64,000 nt of DNA, taken from Maritimibacter alkaliphilus. Lineage in GTDB: Bacteria; Pseudomonadota; Alphaproteobacteria; Rhodobacterales; Rhodobacteraceae. This document shows, in pieces, positions 1 through 8,187 of the stretch. The notes beneath the pieces were generated by a model. The model was not told the DNA's origin and searched no databases. It saw nothing but the letters and a program-made list of their open reading frames with translations. The translations under genes were made by a program, and so were the position numbers. Numbering within the stretch: the stretch's first letter is position 1; each line of letters starts with the position of its first letter. Location of the stretch: contig NZ_JAHVIT010000001.1 in NCBI RefSeq assembly GCF_019801605.1, positions 1,302,001 to 1,366,000 of the forward strand, written 5' to 3'.

Positions 1-799
1 TGGTCATCACGCCGGTGGACATGACGTTGGACACGGCAGAGCCCGAGACGGAGCCCATCAGCGCCGAGGCCCCGACCGCCACCTTGGCGGTATTGCCCGG
101 CCCATCGCCCGCGGCCTTCAGGGCCACCTGCGTGAAGAAATCGCCGCCGCCCACGCACATCAGCATGCCCCCGAAGAGCACGAAGACCACCACGATGAAG
201 GCCGCGATCTGGAGCGCCTGCCCCCATGTGGCCGTGCTGTCCGCTCCGAGGAAGCCCAGTACATCGCCAAGCGGCATCGGCCGGCCCGCGATCGCGGCGG
301 GCGCGAGGTCCCCGAAGAGCGCGTAGAGCAGGACAACAGCGAAGATCACCACCAGCGTCCAGCCCACAACCCGGCGCAGCCCCTCCATCACGAGGAGCAC
401 GACGACGAGGCCGAGGGCCGCGCTTTCGGTGGGATGCATGAACTGGCCCTCCGAGAGGACCGGGAAGCGGGTGAAAACCCAGAAGGCGAGCACTGTGGAG
501 GCCGCGGCAAGGCACAGGTCGATCGCAAGAGGCACGCCACGCAATACCTTGATATCACGCAGGAACACCACCGACATTGCTGCCCCCAGCATGAGGCTGG
601 CCACCTGCTCCGGATAGATCAGCAGCCCCATGCGCTGCGGCACGGAGAGCACCCAGACGATCGCCAGTAGCGGCGTGATCACGCAGAGGGCGGACCCGTA
701 GAGCGCCGCGAAGCGGGCCAGCGGCGACGGGGCGACTACGGGGTCAGACACGGGCTCACGCACAGGCGCACTCTCAGGCTTGGTCACGGGATCGGACAA
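1..799 (-). CDS. TRAP transporter fused permease (small+large subunit), 3'-truncated by window edge
   Basis: Membrane permease of a TAXI-type TRAP importer, which would drive Na+-coupled uptake of an organic acid captured by the binding protein encoded just upstream (891-1850). About 266 codons are visible. Several hydrophobic segments lie in the first 230 residues, then the large-subunit signature GSVSGSAVSN, nearly identical to GSVSGSAVAN in the second permease of this window (54179-56050). I chose a TTG start at 799, giving (M)SDPVTKPES, because GGAG lies 7 bases before it; a GTG at 787 is the alternative and lacks that spacing. The C-terminal half is outside the window. Family call is firm, substrate unknown. 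Confidence 0.88.
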   Translation of the reverse strand, partial: MSDPVTKPESAPVREPVSDPVVAPSPLARFAALYGSALCVITPLLAIVWVLSVPQRMGLLIYPEQVASLMLGAAMSVVFLRDIKVLRGVPLAIDLCLAAASTVLAFWVFTRFPVLSEGQFMHPTESAALGLVVVLLVMEGLRRVVGWTLVVIFAVVLLYALFGDLAPAAIAGRPMPLGDVLGFLGADSTATWGQALQIAAFIVVVFVLFGGMLMCVGGGDFFTQVALKAAGDGPGNTAKVAVGASALMGSVSGSAVSNVMSTGVMT

Positions 800-822
800 G
801 GGCAGTCTCCGGAAACTCGGGT

Positions 823-851
823 CCCCGCGCCGCAAGAAGTCTGGCGCGGGG
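823..851 (-). promoter_or_regulatory. Intercistronic stem-loop between TAXI SBP and TRAP permease
   Basis: Perfect 9-bp inverted repeat CCCCGCGCC / GGCGCGGGG with an 11-base loop, lying between the binding-protein stop and the permease start. There is no T-run, so it is more likely an mRNA-stabilising or attenuating structure than a full terminator. A GC-rich second hairpin sits at about 858-880. A comparable element occurs at 56163-56187 in the second TAXI-TRAP operon. Confidence 0.55.
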
Positions 852-890
852 AGACAGGGCCGCGCGCGGCGGCCCCGGGGTGTGGGTCGC

Positions 891-1850
891 TTACTCGGCG
901 GGCCAGACGCCGACGCTTTCGTAGAAAGCCTTGGCCGCCGGGTGGTAGGGCAGCGTCTGCGCGGAGGCCATCAGGGCGGGATCGAACTCGGCCCAGAGGG
1001 GCCCGTGGGATTTCAACGCCGCCTCGCCGTCGTACAGCGCCTTGGCCGCCGCCGTGACGACCTCGTCCGAGGCCTCGGCACTGGCGAAGAGCATGTAGGG
1101 ATAGCTGAAGGTCACCGTCTCGTCGGAAATGCCGGGCATCTCCTTGGCGCCTTCCCAGGTCTTCAGGACGGTGCCGGGCAGTGCCTCGTCCAGCACCGCC
1201 TCGTCGCCCTCCTTGAGGGTCAGATAGGTGACGCCCCCGACGGCGGCCTCGATGTCATAGGTCGGCTGCGAGCCCACGGTGGCAATGGTCACATCCGTGA
1301 GCCCGTCCTTGATTGCCTGGAACATGGCCGGGAAGTTCGCCGTCGGCACGGGGGTCACGTCGTCATAGGTCAGCCCCGCGGTGGAGAGCACGGCCTTGAT
1401 GACGTAATCGCCGAGCGCCCCGTCCTGGAACTTGGGCACCCGCTTGCCGGCAAGGCCAGCGATGTCCGAGATTTCCAGCGCGGACGGCACCAGCAGACCC
1501 ACGTTGAAGGGGATCAGCGTGGCGACCATTTCGAGGCCCGGCATGGCGTGGCCTTCGGACATGGCGATGCCCTTCACGGCGAAACTGGCCTGCGGCAGGT
1601 TGGCGATGCCGAATTCGACGCGGCCGCTGTCCACCAGCGGCAGGTACTGCGAGGTGTTGGCCATCGCTTGCGGGCGCACCATCAGCGCGGACCCGTCCGA
1701 GATCACGGCGGCGAGCGCGTTGGAGACCTGCGCCGTGGCGCCGCCCTTGGTGGTGCCCATGGCGACGGTCTGGGCGGCGGCCAGCCCGGCGGTGCCGAGC
1801 GTCAGCGCAGCCGTCAGCGTGGCGGTCTTGAGGAAACGGGAATGGAACAT
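891..1850 (-). CDS. TAXI-family TRAP transporter solute-binding protein
   Basis: Periplasmic receptor of a TRAP importer, 319 residues, with a clear Sec signal peptide (about residues 1-26, cut after AAA). The mature start VAMGTTKGGATAQVSNALA and the later LPYHPAAKAFYESVGV tail are typical of the TAXI (TRAP-associated extracytoplasmic immunogenic) family; the second TAXI protein of the window ends with the closely similar PFHPAAKEFYESRGV. ATG at 1850 is preceded by GAGAG and opens the signal peptide; an upstream in-frame ATG at 1919 would add 23 arginine-rich residues and is rejected. It lies 59 bases after the ABC binding protein, so probably shares its transcript. Ligand unknown. Confidence 0.9.
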   Translation of the reverse strand: MFHSRFLKTATLTAALTLGTAGLAAAQTVAMGTTKGGATAQVSNALAAVISDGSALMVRPQAMANTSQYLPLVDSGRVEFGIANLPQASFAVKGIAMSEGHAMPGLEMVATLIPFNVGLLVPSALEISDIAGLAGKRVPKFQDGALGDYVIKAVLSTAGLTYDDVTPVPTANFPAMFQAIKDGLTDVTIATVGSQPTYDIEAAVGGVTYLTLKEGDEAVLDEALPGTVLKTWEGAKEMPGISDETVTFSYPYMLFASAEASDEVVTAAAKALYDGEAALKSHGPLWAEFDPALMASAQTLPYHPAAKAFYESVGVWPAE

Positions 1851-1876
1851 CTGAACTCTCCTAGTGGGACATGCTG

Positions 1877-1901
1877 GCCGCCCGGAGCCTGTCCGGGCGG
1901 C
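1877..1901 (-). promoter_or_regulatory. Stem-loop downstream of the ABC binding-protein gene
   Basis: Perfect 9-bp GC stem GCCGCCCGG / CCGGGCGGC with a 7-base loop, just after the stop of the livK-like gene and before the TAXI binding-protein gene. No T-tract follows on the minus strand. It probably protects the 3' end of the upstream message or partly terminates it, which would raise binding protein over downstream products. Confidence 0.5.
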
Positions 1902-1909
1902 AGGCAGGG

Positions 1910-3085
1910 TCACTCGCACTTATCTGCGGCGGCTTCCGCGAACTTGGTCCACTGACCGTCCTTGATCTCGATGACATAGCCGGGAAGCTCGGCGTCATGA
2001 CCGGCGAAACAGATGTCATCGCCCACGATGCCGTTGAAATGGACACCTTCCATGGCCGATGCCAGTTTCGCACGCTCTTCCTCGACCATCTCGGGGTCGC
2101 CGGTGATGCCGGTGGCTTCCATCAGCTGCTTCAGCAGGTAGACCCCGTCATAGGCCTGCGCATCCGTATGGTGCGCGCCCAGCTTGTGGATGCCCTTCTC
2201 GTCCAGCAGGGCCAGCAGCTCCTCGTTGAAGGCGGCGGCCTGCGGGGTTCGGTCCTTCCAGAAGCCCGCGACGACGATGGTGCCATCGCCTTCCGGGCCG
2301 AACAGCTCGGTCACGTTGGGATCAGCGAAGATCTGCGAGCCGATCACCCGGCCCTCGTAGCCCTGGCGACGCAGTTCCTTGATGATCTTGGAGGCGGATT
2401 CCGGCAGGCCCGCGACGGCGACGATATCGGGATTCTTCTGCATGATCGTGGCGACCTGCGCCGACATGTCGAAGGATTTGTACTGCACCGGGATCGGCTC
2501 GCCGGTCTCGATGCCCGCTTCCTTCAGGAGCGCCGGATAGAGCTGCGTGCCGGCGGAATTGGCAACCACCTCGTCCGAGACATAGACGATCTCGGCGGTC
2601 TTGTGCGGGATGTCCGAGGCGGTCAGCGCCGTCAGCAGGCGCGAGAACTGCTTCTGCTCGTCCTCGGTCAGGCGCCAGCTATAGGTGCGGCCCTCGGTCA
2701 GCCCGGGGGCCGAGGCGGCCGTCGGGATCATCAGCGTCTTGAACCGTTCGGCATCGTTCATCGCCACCCGGGATTCGCCCGAGGAGAACGGCCCGAGGAT
2801 GGCGAGCACGTCGTCATCCTGGATCAGCTTGCGCGCCCCGACCGAGGCCTGGCGCGGGTCGGAGCCGCTGTCAAAGCGGATCAGCTCGATCGGTTTGCCG
2901 TTCACGCCACCGGCGGCGTTGATCTCGTCCACCGCGATGTCGAAGGCGGTGATCGCGGTTTCGCCCACGCTCTTCAGGAAGCCCGATGCGGCGACGATAT
3001 TGCCGATCTTGATGGTGTCCTGGGCGTAGGCCGGCAGCGCGACCACGATCGCGGCAGCTGCAAGCAAGTGCGTGCGAAGTTTCAT
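1910..3085 (-). CDS. Branched-chain amino-acid-type ABC transporter substrate-binding protein (LivK-like)
   Basis: Periplasmic type I binding protein of a HAAT-family ABC importer, 391 residues with a signal peptide (MKLRTHLLAAAAIVVALPAYA). Hallmarks are IKIGNIVAASGFLKSVG at the mature N-terminus, AVDEINAAGGVNGKPIEL, and ILGPFSSGES. It sits 64 bases after livF in the leftward transporter operon. LivK relatives bind many ligands other than amino acids (aromatic acids, amides, urea). Next to a monooxygenase/amidase cluster, an aromatic or N-containing carboxylate is a reasonable guess, but nothing in the sequence fixes the ligand. Confidence 0.9.
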   Translation of the reverse strand: MKLRTHLLAAAAIVVALPAYAQDTIKIGNIVAASGFLKSVGETAITAFDIAVDEINAAGGVNGKPIELIRFDSGSDPRQASVGARKLIQDDDVLAILGPFSSGESRVAMNDAERFKTLMIPTAASAPGLTEGRTYSWRLTEDEQKQFSRLLTALTASDIPHKTAEIVYVSDEVVANSAGTQLYPALLKEAGIETGEPIPVQYKSFDMSAQVATIMQKNPDIVAVAGLPESASKIIKELRRQGYEGRVIGSQIFADPNVTELFGPEGDGTIVVAGFWKDRTPQAAAFNEELLALLDEKGIHKLGAHHTDAQAYDGVYLLKQLMEATGITGDPEMVEEERAKLASAMEGVHFNGIVGDDICFAGHDAELPGYVIEIKDGQWTKFAEAAADKCE

Positions 3086-3149
3086 GTTTTCAGGCTCCTT
3101 GTTGGAATTTGTTGTCTTTTGTTATTTCTATCTTGTGCGTTTCGGGCCG

Positions 3150-3857
3150 TCAGGCCGCGCCCAGGTAGGCCTCGGCCAGGCTGGGATCCGCGGCCAGTTG
3201 TGCCGCCGGTCCCGAGAGCGTCGCCCGGCCCAGCTCCAGCACGACGCCCCGCGCCGCCACGGAGAGCGCCATATGGGTGTTCTGCTCCACCAACAGGATC
3301 GAGATCCCGTCGCGGTTCAGTTCCTCGATCAGGTCGAAGAGGCGCTGCACGAAGAGCGGCGAGAGCCCCAGCGAGGGTTCATCCAGCATGATCAGCCGGG
3401 GCCGCGAGACGAGCGCGCGGCCCACCGCCAGCATCTGCTGCTCCCCGCCCGAGAGGACGGAGGCCCGCATGTCCTTGCGCTCGGCCAGATTGGGGAAGCG
3501 GTCATAGATCCCCTCTAGGTCGCGTTTCACCTCGCCGTCGGTGCGCAGGTAGGCGCCCATCAGCAGGTTCTCCTCGACCGTCATGGAGACAAAGATCTGC
3601 CGCCCCTCGGGCACCAGCGCCATGCCGCGCGCCACCCGGGCCGAGGCCGTCATGCCGGTCAGGTCCTCGCCGTCGAAGAGGATCTGCCCGCCCTGCGGCT
3701 TGCGCGCGCCCTGAAGCGCCCGCAGGAGCGAGGTCTTGCCCGCCCCGTTTGCGCCCAGAACGGTGACGATCTCGCCGGCATCGACCGAAAGCGACACGCC
3801 CCGCACCGCCTTGGTGCGGCCATAGGTGACCTCCAGGTCCTTGACCTCAAGCAACAT
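3150..3857 (-). CDS. livF: Branched-chain-type ABC transporter ATPase (LivF-like)
   Basis: Cytoplasmic ATPase of the HAAT ABC importer, 235 residues, the usual LivF size. Walker A GANGAGKT at residues 35-42, signature LSGGEQQM at 135-142, Walker B LIMLDE at 155-160, and H-loop region VEQNTHMAL. I start at ATG 3857 (MLLEVKDLEVTYG), which overlaps the livG-like gene by 11 bases; an in-frame ATG at 3950 lies inside livG and adds 31 arginine-rich residues. Translation is probably coupled to livG. Confidence 0.92.
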   Translation of the reverse strand: MLLEVKDLEVTYGRTKAVRGVSLSVDAGEIVTVLGANGAGKTSLLRALQGARKPQGGQILFDGEDLTGMTASARVARGMALVPEGRQIFVSMTVEENLLMGAYLRTDGEVKRDLEGIYDRFPNLAERKDMRASVLSGGEQQMLAVGRALVSRPRLIMLDEPSLGLSPLFVQRLFDLIEELNRDGISILLVEQNTHMALSVAARGVVLELGRATLSGPAAQLAADPSLAEAYLGAA

Positions 3858-4641
3858 TCTCAGCCTCCTTCGCGCTCTCTCCGGCGTGGCGCGGGCCCAG
3901 ATAGGCCTCCAGCACCAGCGGGTCCTTCTGCACGTCGGCCGTGCTGCCATCGTAGATTTTCTGACCGAAGTTCAGCACCACCGCCCGGTCGCAGAGCGAC
4001 CGCACGAGGGCCATGTCATGCTCCACCACAAGGAGCGTCACGCCGCTGTCGGAAATCCGGTCGAGGAAGGCCATCAGCTCTCCGGTCTCGGTCTCGTTCA
4101 GGCCCGCGGCGGGTTCGTCCAGCAGCAGCAGACGCGGACGGGCGGCGAGCGCGCGGACCAGTTCGATCTTCTTGCGGATGCCATAGGGCAGCGTCGAGAC
4201 GTCCTGCCCCGGTGCGACCTCCACGCCCATCTCGGCCAGCAGCGCCTCGGCCTCGGCCCGGGCACGGGAGCGACCGAAGATCGAGAGCGGCGCCAGCAGA
4301 CGGCCGGGACGATCCGGGCGCGCGTGCTGCCCCATCATCACGTTCTCCACCACGGACAGGTGCGGCATCAGGCGGATGTTCTGGAACGACCGCGCCATGC
4401 CATATCCGATCCGCTTGCGGCTGGGGACGTCGTCGATCACCTCGCCGCCCAGACGGATATGGCCCGTGTCCTGCCGGTAGACGCCCGAGAGCAGGTTGAA
4501 GATCGTCGTCTTCCCTGCCCCGTTCGGGCCGATCAGCGCCAGACGCCCGCCCTGTTCGAGGTCGAAGCTGACATCATTGATCACCTTGAGACCCCCGAAG
4601 GCGATCGAGAGGTTTTCGACGGAAAGCAGCGGCTCGGCCAT
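3847..4641 (-). CDS. livG: Branched-chain-type ABC transporter ATPase (LivG-like)
   Basis: Second ATPase of the importer, 264 residues. Walker A GPNGAGKTT at 38-46, degenerate LivG-type signature LPYGIRKK at 151-158, Walker B LLLLDE at 171-176, then VEHDMALVRSLCDRAVVL. The 5' end is GTGATG; the ATG at 4641 is preferred because GGAAGGAGG lies 7 bases before it, whereas the GTG would be only 4 bases away. The ATG overlaps the stop of livM in a TGATG arrangement, so translation is coupled. Confidence 0.92.
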   Translation of the reverse strand: MAEPLLSVENLSIAFGGLKVINDVSFDLEQGGRLALIGPNGAGKTTIFNLLSGVYRQDTGHIRLGGEVIDDVPSRKRIGYGMARSFQNIRLMPHLSVVENVMMGQHARPDRPGRLLAPLSIFGRSRARAEAEALLAEMGVEVAPGQDVSTLPYGIRKKIELVRALAARPRLLLLDEPAAGLNETETGELMAFLDRISDSGVTLLVVEHDMALVRSLCDRAVVLNFGQKIYDGSTADVQKDPLVLEAYLGPRHAGESAKEAENVA

Positions 4642-5558
4642 CACAGGGCCTCCTTCCGGGTGCTGCGGAACGGGTGGCTGATGCGTTCGACCATGGTCCG
4701 GGTGATCAGCCCCTCGGAGCGGAAGACCATCATCAGCACCGTCACCACGCCAAGCGCCACGAAGCGCCAGCTTTCATCGGGGGGCGACATGGAGCCCTCG
4801 GCCCCGAAAAGCGCGTAGAGTCCGGACTTCATTGCCGGCAGCGTGTTGCGCAGCAGTTCGGGCAGCAGGGTGAAGAAGGCCGCCCCCGCCAGCGGACCCC
4901 ATGCTGTCTGCGCCCCGCCGAGGAGGACGTAGAGCAGCACGTAGATGGAGAGCGAGGCGTTGAAGGTCTGCACTTCGACGTAGGTGTAGGCATGGGCATA
5001 GAGCCCGCCCGCAAAGCCCGCGAGCGCCGCACCGAGGGCGAAGAGCGCCACGCGCACCAGCCGCACATCCACGCCCAGCAGGTCGCAGACCACGTCGTCG
5101 TCATGCACCGCGCGCACCGCCAGTCCCAGCCGGGTGGACATCAGATAGAAGCAGAAAAGCGCCACGCAGACCGCCGCGATGGCGGGCACGTTCCAGTCGA
5201 TGAACTCGGGCACCGGAAGGCCCATGGCCCCGCCGAGCGCATCGGAGTTGATGATGACCCCCGCCACGACCTCCGCGAAGGCAAAGGTGCCAAGGACGAG
5301 GTAGACGCCCTTCAGCCGCAGGATCGGGAAGGCAAAGGCAAAGCCGATGCCGCCCGCCACCACGGCGGAGGCCCCGAGGGTGGCCCAGATCGGCCAGCCC
5401 TGTTCGGCACAGAGCCAGGCCGCCGCATAGGCGCCAAGGGCCTGGAAGCCTGCGCCGCCAAGGTTAAGCTGGCCGGTGGCCACGGCGAGGTAGATGCCAT
5501 AGGCAAAGACCACGTTGATCGACAGCAGGGTGATGATCCCGCTCCAGTAGCCGCTCAT
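4641..5558 (-). CDS. livM: Branched-chain-type ABC transporter permease (LivM-like)
   Basis: Inner-membrane permease, 305 residues, with many hydrophobic helices. The stretch GGAGFQALGAYAAA near residues 33-46 and LGLAVRAVHDDDVVCDLLGVD are the conserved LivM cytoplasmic-loop signature (family RAIRDNE-GVD). Start ATG 5558 overlaps the livH stop as TGATG, as between livM and livG. The C-terminal tail FRSEGLITRTMVERI is basic, as in LivM proteins. Confidence 0.92.
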   Translation of the reverse strand: MSGYWSGIITLLSINVVFAYGIYLAVATGQLNLGGAGFQALGAYAAAWLCAEQGWPIWATLGASAVVAGGIGFAFAFPILRLKGVYLVLGTFAFAEVVAGVIINSDALGGAMGLPVPEFIDWNVPAIAAVCVALFCFYLMSTRLGLAVRAVHDDDVVCDLLGVDVRLVRVALFALGAALAGFAGGLYAHAYTYVEVQTFNASLSIYVLLYVLLGGAQTAWGPLAGAAFFTLLPELLRNTLPAMKSGLYALFGAEGSMSPPDESWRFVALGVVTVLMMVFRSEGLITRTMVERISHPFRSTRKEAL

Positions 5559-6475
5559 CACAGTTTCCCCTTGCCGATGGCGTTATGTCCGAAAAGTCCC
5601 TGCGGGCGGATCAGCAGTGTGATCAGCAGCGCGCCCCAGACGGCGGCCTGCACGGTGTCCGCGCCGAAGAAGTGAATGGTGAGCATCTCGATCAGGCCGA
5701 CGATCACGCCGCCCGCGACCGCGCCCCAGAGCGAGCCGAGCCCGCCGACGACCATGCCCGCGATCGCCTTGGAGCCGATGTCCTCGCCCATCTGGGGGCT
5801 GACCTCGCCGTAGTTCACGGCAAAGAGCGCCCCTGCCAGACCGCAGAGCATCCCGGTCAGCATGAAGACGATGGGCACGACACGGTTGGGTTCGACCCCC
5901 AGCAGCGCCGCCGCGTCGGGATTTTCCGCGATGGCGCGCAGGCCGCGCCCGGTGCGGGTGGCGTTGATCACCCAGACCAGCCCGAGGATCAGCCCGATCA
6001 CGAGGACGAAGCTGACCAGCTGTGGCACGCGGACGAAGATCCCGCCGATATTGGCGGTCAGGTCCGCGCCCGGCCCCGGAAAGCGTTGCGCGTCAGAGCC
6101 ATAGGAGATCCGCACGAGGTTCTCGAGAATCAGCAGGAACCCCAGCGAGGACACCAGCGGGATCGCGTGTTCGGTCGAATCGCCGTGCTTCATCTTCATG
6201 TAGCGGAAGGTGAACCGCTCCACGATGAGCGAGCAGGCCACCGCCACGGCTATGCCCGCGGCAAGCGCCAGCGGCCAGGGCAGCGGACCACCAAGGCCGA
6301 AGGGCAGCCCGAAGAAGGCCAGCCCCCAGCCCACCATGCCCGCGACCATGAAGAGCGTCGGGATCGTGAAATTCAGGAAGTTCAGGATGCTGATGGTCAG
6401 GGTGAAGGCCACGGCCACGGTCACGTAGACCGAGCCGAGCATCAGGCCGTTCACGATCTGCTGGATCAGAAGCAT
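5558..6475 (-). CDS. livH: Branched-chain-type ABC transporter permease (LivH-like)
   Basis: First gene of the leftward transporter operon: an inner-membrane permease of 305 residues. It begins MLLIQQIVNGLMLGSVYVTV, the standard LivH N-terminus, and has the loop TGRGLRAIAENPDAAALLGV (family RAVAQD..A..LGI). The ATG at 6475 has only a weak ribosome-binding site (no clear AGGAG), but family alignment supports it; an 80-residue upstream extension in the same frame has no membrane-protein character. The end RPQGLFGHNAIGKGKL is typical. Confidence 0.9.
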   Translation of the reverse strand: MLLIQQIVNGLMLGSVYVTVAVAFTLTISILNFLNFTIPTLFMVAGMVGWGLAFFGLPFGLGGPLPWPLALAAGIAVAVACSLIVERFTFRYMKMKHGDSTEHAIPLVSSLGFLLILENLVRISYGSDAQRFPGPGADLTANIGGIFVRVPQLVSFVLVIGLILGLVWVINATRTGRGLRAIAENPDAAALLGVEPNRVVPIVFMLTGMLCGLAGALFAVNYGEVSPQMGEDIGSKAIAGMVVGGLGSLWGAVAGGVIVGLIEMLTIHFFGADTVQAAVWGALLITLLIRPQGLFGHNAIGKGKL

Positions 6476-6871
6476 CCGCGATGCCCCGCCGAGGGAAGAG
6501 AAACGGTATACATTCGGAGGGGCCCTTTCATCTTTGACTGGACAAATCCGAACAACAAAACCCGGCACCGGTCCAGCCAAACTGCGCGCCCGGGTGTTCA
6601 CCAGGTGAAAAAGAACACCGTCGATGCACAATAATTCACCGCACAAGCGCCGAAATTGGTCCTCATGCCGCGAATTCCCCTCATTTTGCGCAAATCGAGC
6701 CCGCGCGACACCCACAGCCCCCTGCTGCGCCGGAGCGCCAAAAAACAGGCACCTCCGTCTCTCCGATGGACAAGCGGGCTATTCCGAATTGATTTGTCCT
6801 TACATTATGTGCACAAACTTCGGCATCACTTCACCCTCACGACCCGTTGCCGCGCAAGGACTCGACTCACG
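6476..6871. promoter_or_regulatory. Divergent control region between liv/TRAP operon and monooxygenase operon
   Basis: 396 bases without a gene, AT-richer than its surroundings. It holds an exact palindrome TTCACC-A-GGTGAA (6597-6609) nested in GTGTTC...GAACAC (6594-6618), a palindrome TGTGCACA (6808-6815), and GGACAAATC (6540-6548) whose exact inverse GATTTGTCC lies at 6791-6799, with a further GGACAA at 6768-6773. These are candidate GntR-type operators for coordinated control of uptake and catabolism. Promoter boxes were not assigned. Confidence 0.5.
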
Positions 6872-8095
6872 ATGACACAGACCGAAAAGACCGTTCCCCA
6901 AAGGGTTATCGTGGTGGGCGCCGGCCCCGTGGGCCTCGTCGCGGCCGCGTCGCTGGCCCGCGAAGGCATCCCGGTGACGATTCTCGAAAAGAGCCGCGAC
7001 CTGCCAAAAGACCTGCGCGCCTCCACTTTCCATTCGCCCACGATGGACATGCTGGAGCCCTTCGGCGTGATGCCCGGGCTGATCGAGAAGGGCCTCGTCT
7101 GCCAGCACTGGCAGTTCCGCGACCGCGAGGAAGGCGTCATCGCCACCTATGACCTCGGCCTGCTGGAAGGCGCCACGAACTATCCCTTCCGGCTTCAGTG
7201 CGAACAGTGGAAGCTGACGGAAGCCCTGCGGGACATCCTCGAAGCCTCTGAGTCCACGGAACTTCTCTACAACCTCCGCGCCACCGGCGTGACGCAGGAC
7301 GACGACGGCGTGACGCTGACGGTGCAGCACGACGACGGCACGGTCGAAGAGATGAAGGCCGCCTATGTCATCGCCTGCGACGGGGCGCATTCGGCGCTGC
7401 GCAAGGCGCTCGACGTGCCCTTCGAGGGCATGACCATCCCCGAGATCTTCCTCTCCATGTCGACCACCTTCGACTTCGGCGCGGCGATCCCCGACCTGAC
7501 CCCGATCGCCTACCTGACCGACCCGCAGGAATGGGCGGTGCTGCTGCGCACACCCTCGCTCTGGCGGGTGCTGCTGCCGACCGATCCCGGCATGACCGAG
7601 GAGCAGATCAAGGACCCGGCCCTCATGGAGAAACGGCTTCAGGCGCTCTGCCCCAAGGAAGGTCCCTATGACGTGGTCCACGCCACGGCCTACCGGGTGC
7701 ACCAGCGGGTCGCGAAGAGCTATGTCGCGGGCCGTGTCTTCCTTGCCGGCGACAGCGCGCACCTGAACAACCCCCTTGGCGGCATGGGCATGAACGGCGG
7801 CGTCCACGATGCGGTGAACCTTGTGGAGAAGCTGGGCAAGATCTGGCGCGGCGAGGCCGGGCTGGAGCTGATGCAGCTCTATGACGCGCAGCGCCGCAAG
7901 GCCTGTATCGACACGGTGCAGAGCCAGTCGATCCGCAACCGCCGCATGATGGCCGAGACCGACCCCGAGGCCCGCAAGGCCTATCACGCGGAGCTGCGCG
8001 AGGTGGTCGCCGACCCCGAGAAACACCGCGCCTTCGTGATGCGCTCCTCCATGATCCAGTCGCTGCGCGACGTGGAGGCGCTGGAGGAGGCCTGA
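6872..8095 (+). CDS. FAD-dependent aromatic-type monooxygenase (FAD_binding_3 family)
   Basis: Probably hydroxylates an aromatic or heteroaromatic acid with NAD(P)H and O2, the likely entry reaction of this island. 407 residues: dinucleotide fold GAGPVG at 16-21, the NAD(P)H/FAD motif with DG at 170-171 (CDGAHSALR), and the second FAD motif GRVFLAGDSAHLNNPLGG around 288-304 with GD at 293-294. These three motifs define class A flavoprotein hydroxylases. It lacks the C-terminal thioredoxin-like domain of phenol hydroxylases, so it is of the compact kind (compare 6-hydroxynicotinate or 4-hydroxybenzoate monooxygenase sizes). ATG 6872 was chosen because the fold starts 10 residues later. First gene of the rightward operon; substrate unassigned. 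Confidence 0.87.
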   Translation: MTQTEKTVPQRVIVVGAGPVGLVAAASLAREGIPVTILEKSRDLPKDLRASTFHSPTMDMLEPFGVMPGLIEKGLVCQHWQFRDREEGVIATYDLGLLEGATNYPFRLQCEQWKLTEALRDILEASESTELLYNLRATGVTQDDDGVTLTVQHDDGTVEEMKAAYVIACDGAHSALRKALDVPFEGMTIPEIFLSMSTTFDFGAAIPDLTPIAYLTDPQEWAVLLRTPSLWRVLLPTDPGMTEEQIKDPALMEKRLQALCPKEGPYDVVHATAYRVHQRVAKSYVAGRVFLAGDSAHLNNPLGGMGMNGGVHDAVNLVEKLGKIWRGEAGLELMQLYDAQRRKACIDTVQSQSIRNRRMMAETDPEARKAYHAELREVVADPEKHRAFVMRSSMIQSLRDVEALEEA

Positions 8096-8187
8096 GGCAA
8101 GATGACCTGAGGGCCCAGAGATACGCCCGGCCAACGGGCACCGAGATCGGGCCGCGCGCCCGTGCAAGATCCAACAGAGGAAAGACA

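Noticed and set aside
780-1955. A 391-codon plus-strand frame over the TAXI binding-protein gene
   Set aside because: Composition is the Arg/Gly/His shadow pattern; the minus-strand frame has a signal peptide, family motifs and ribosome-binding site.
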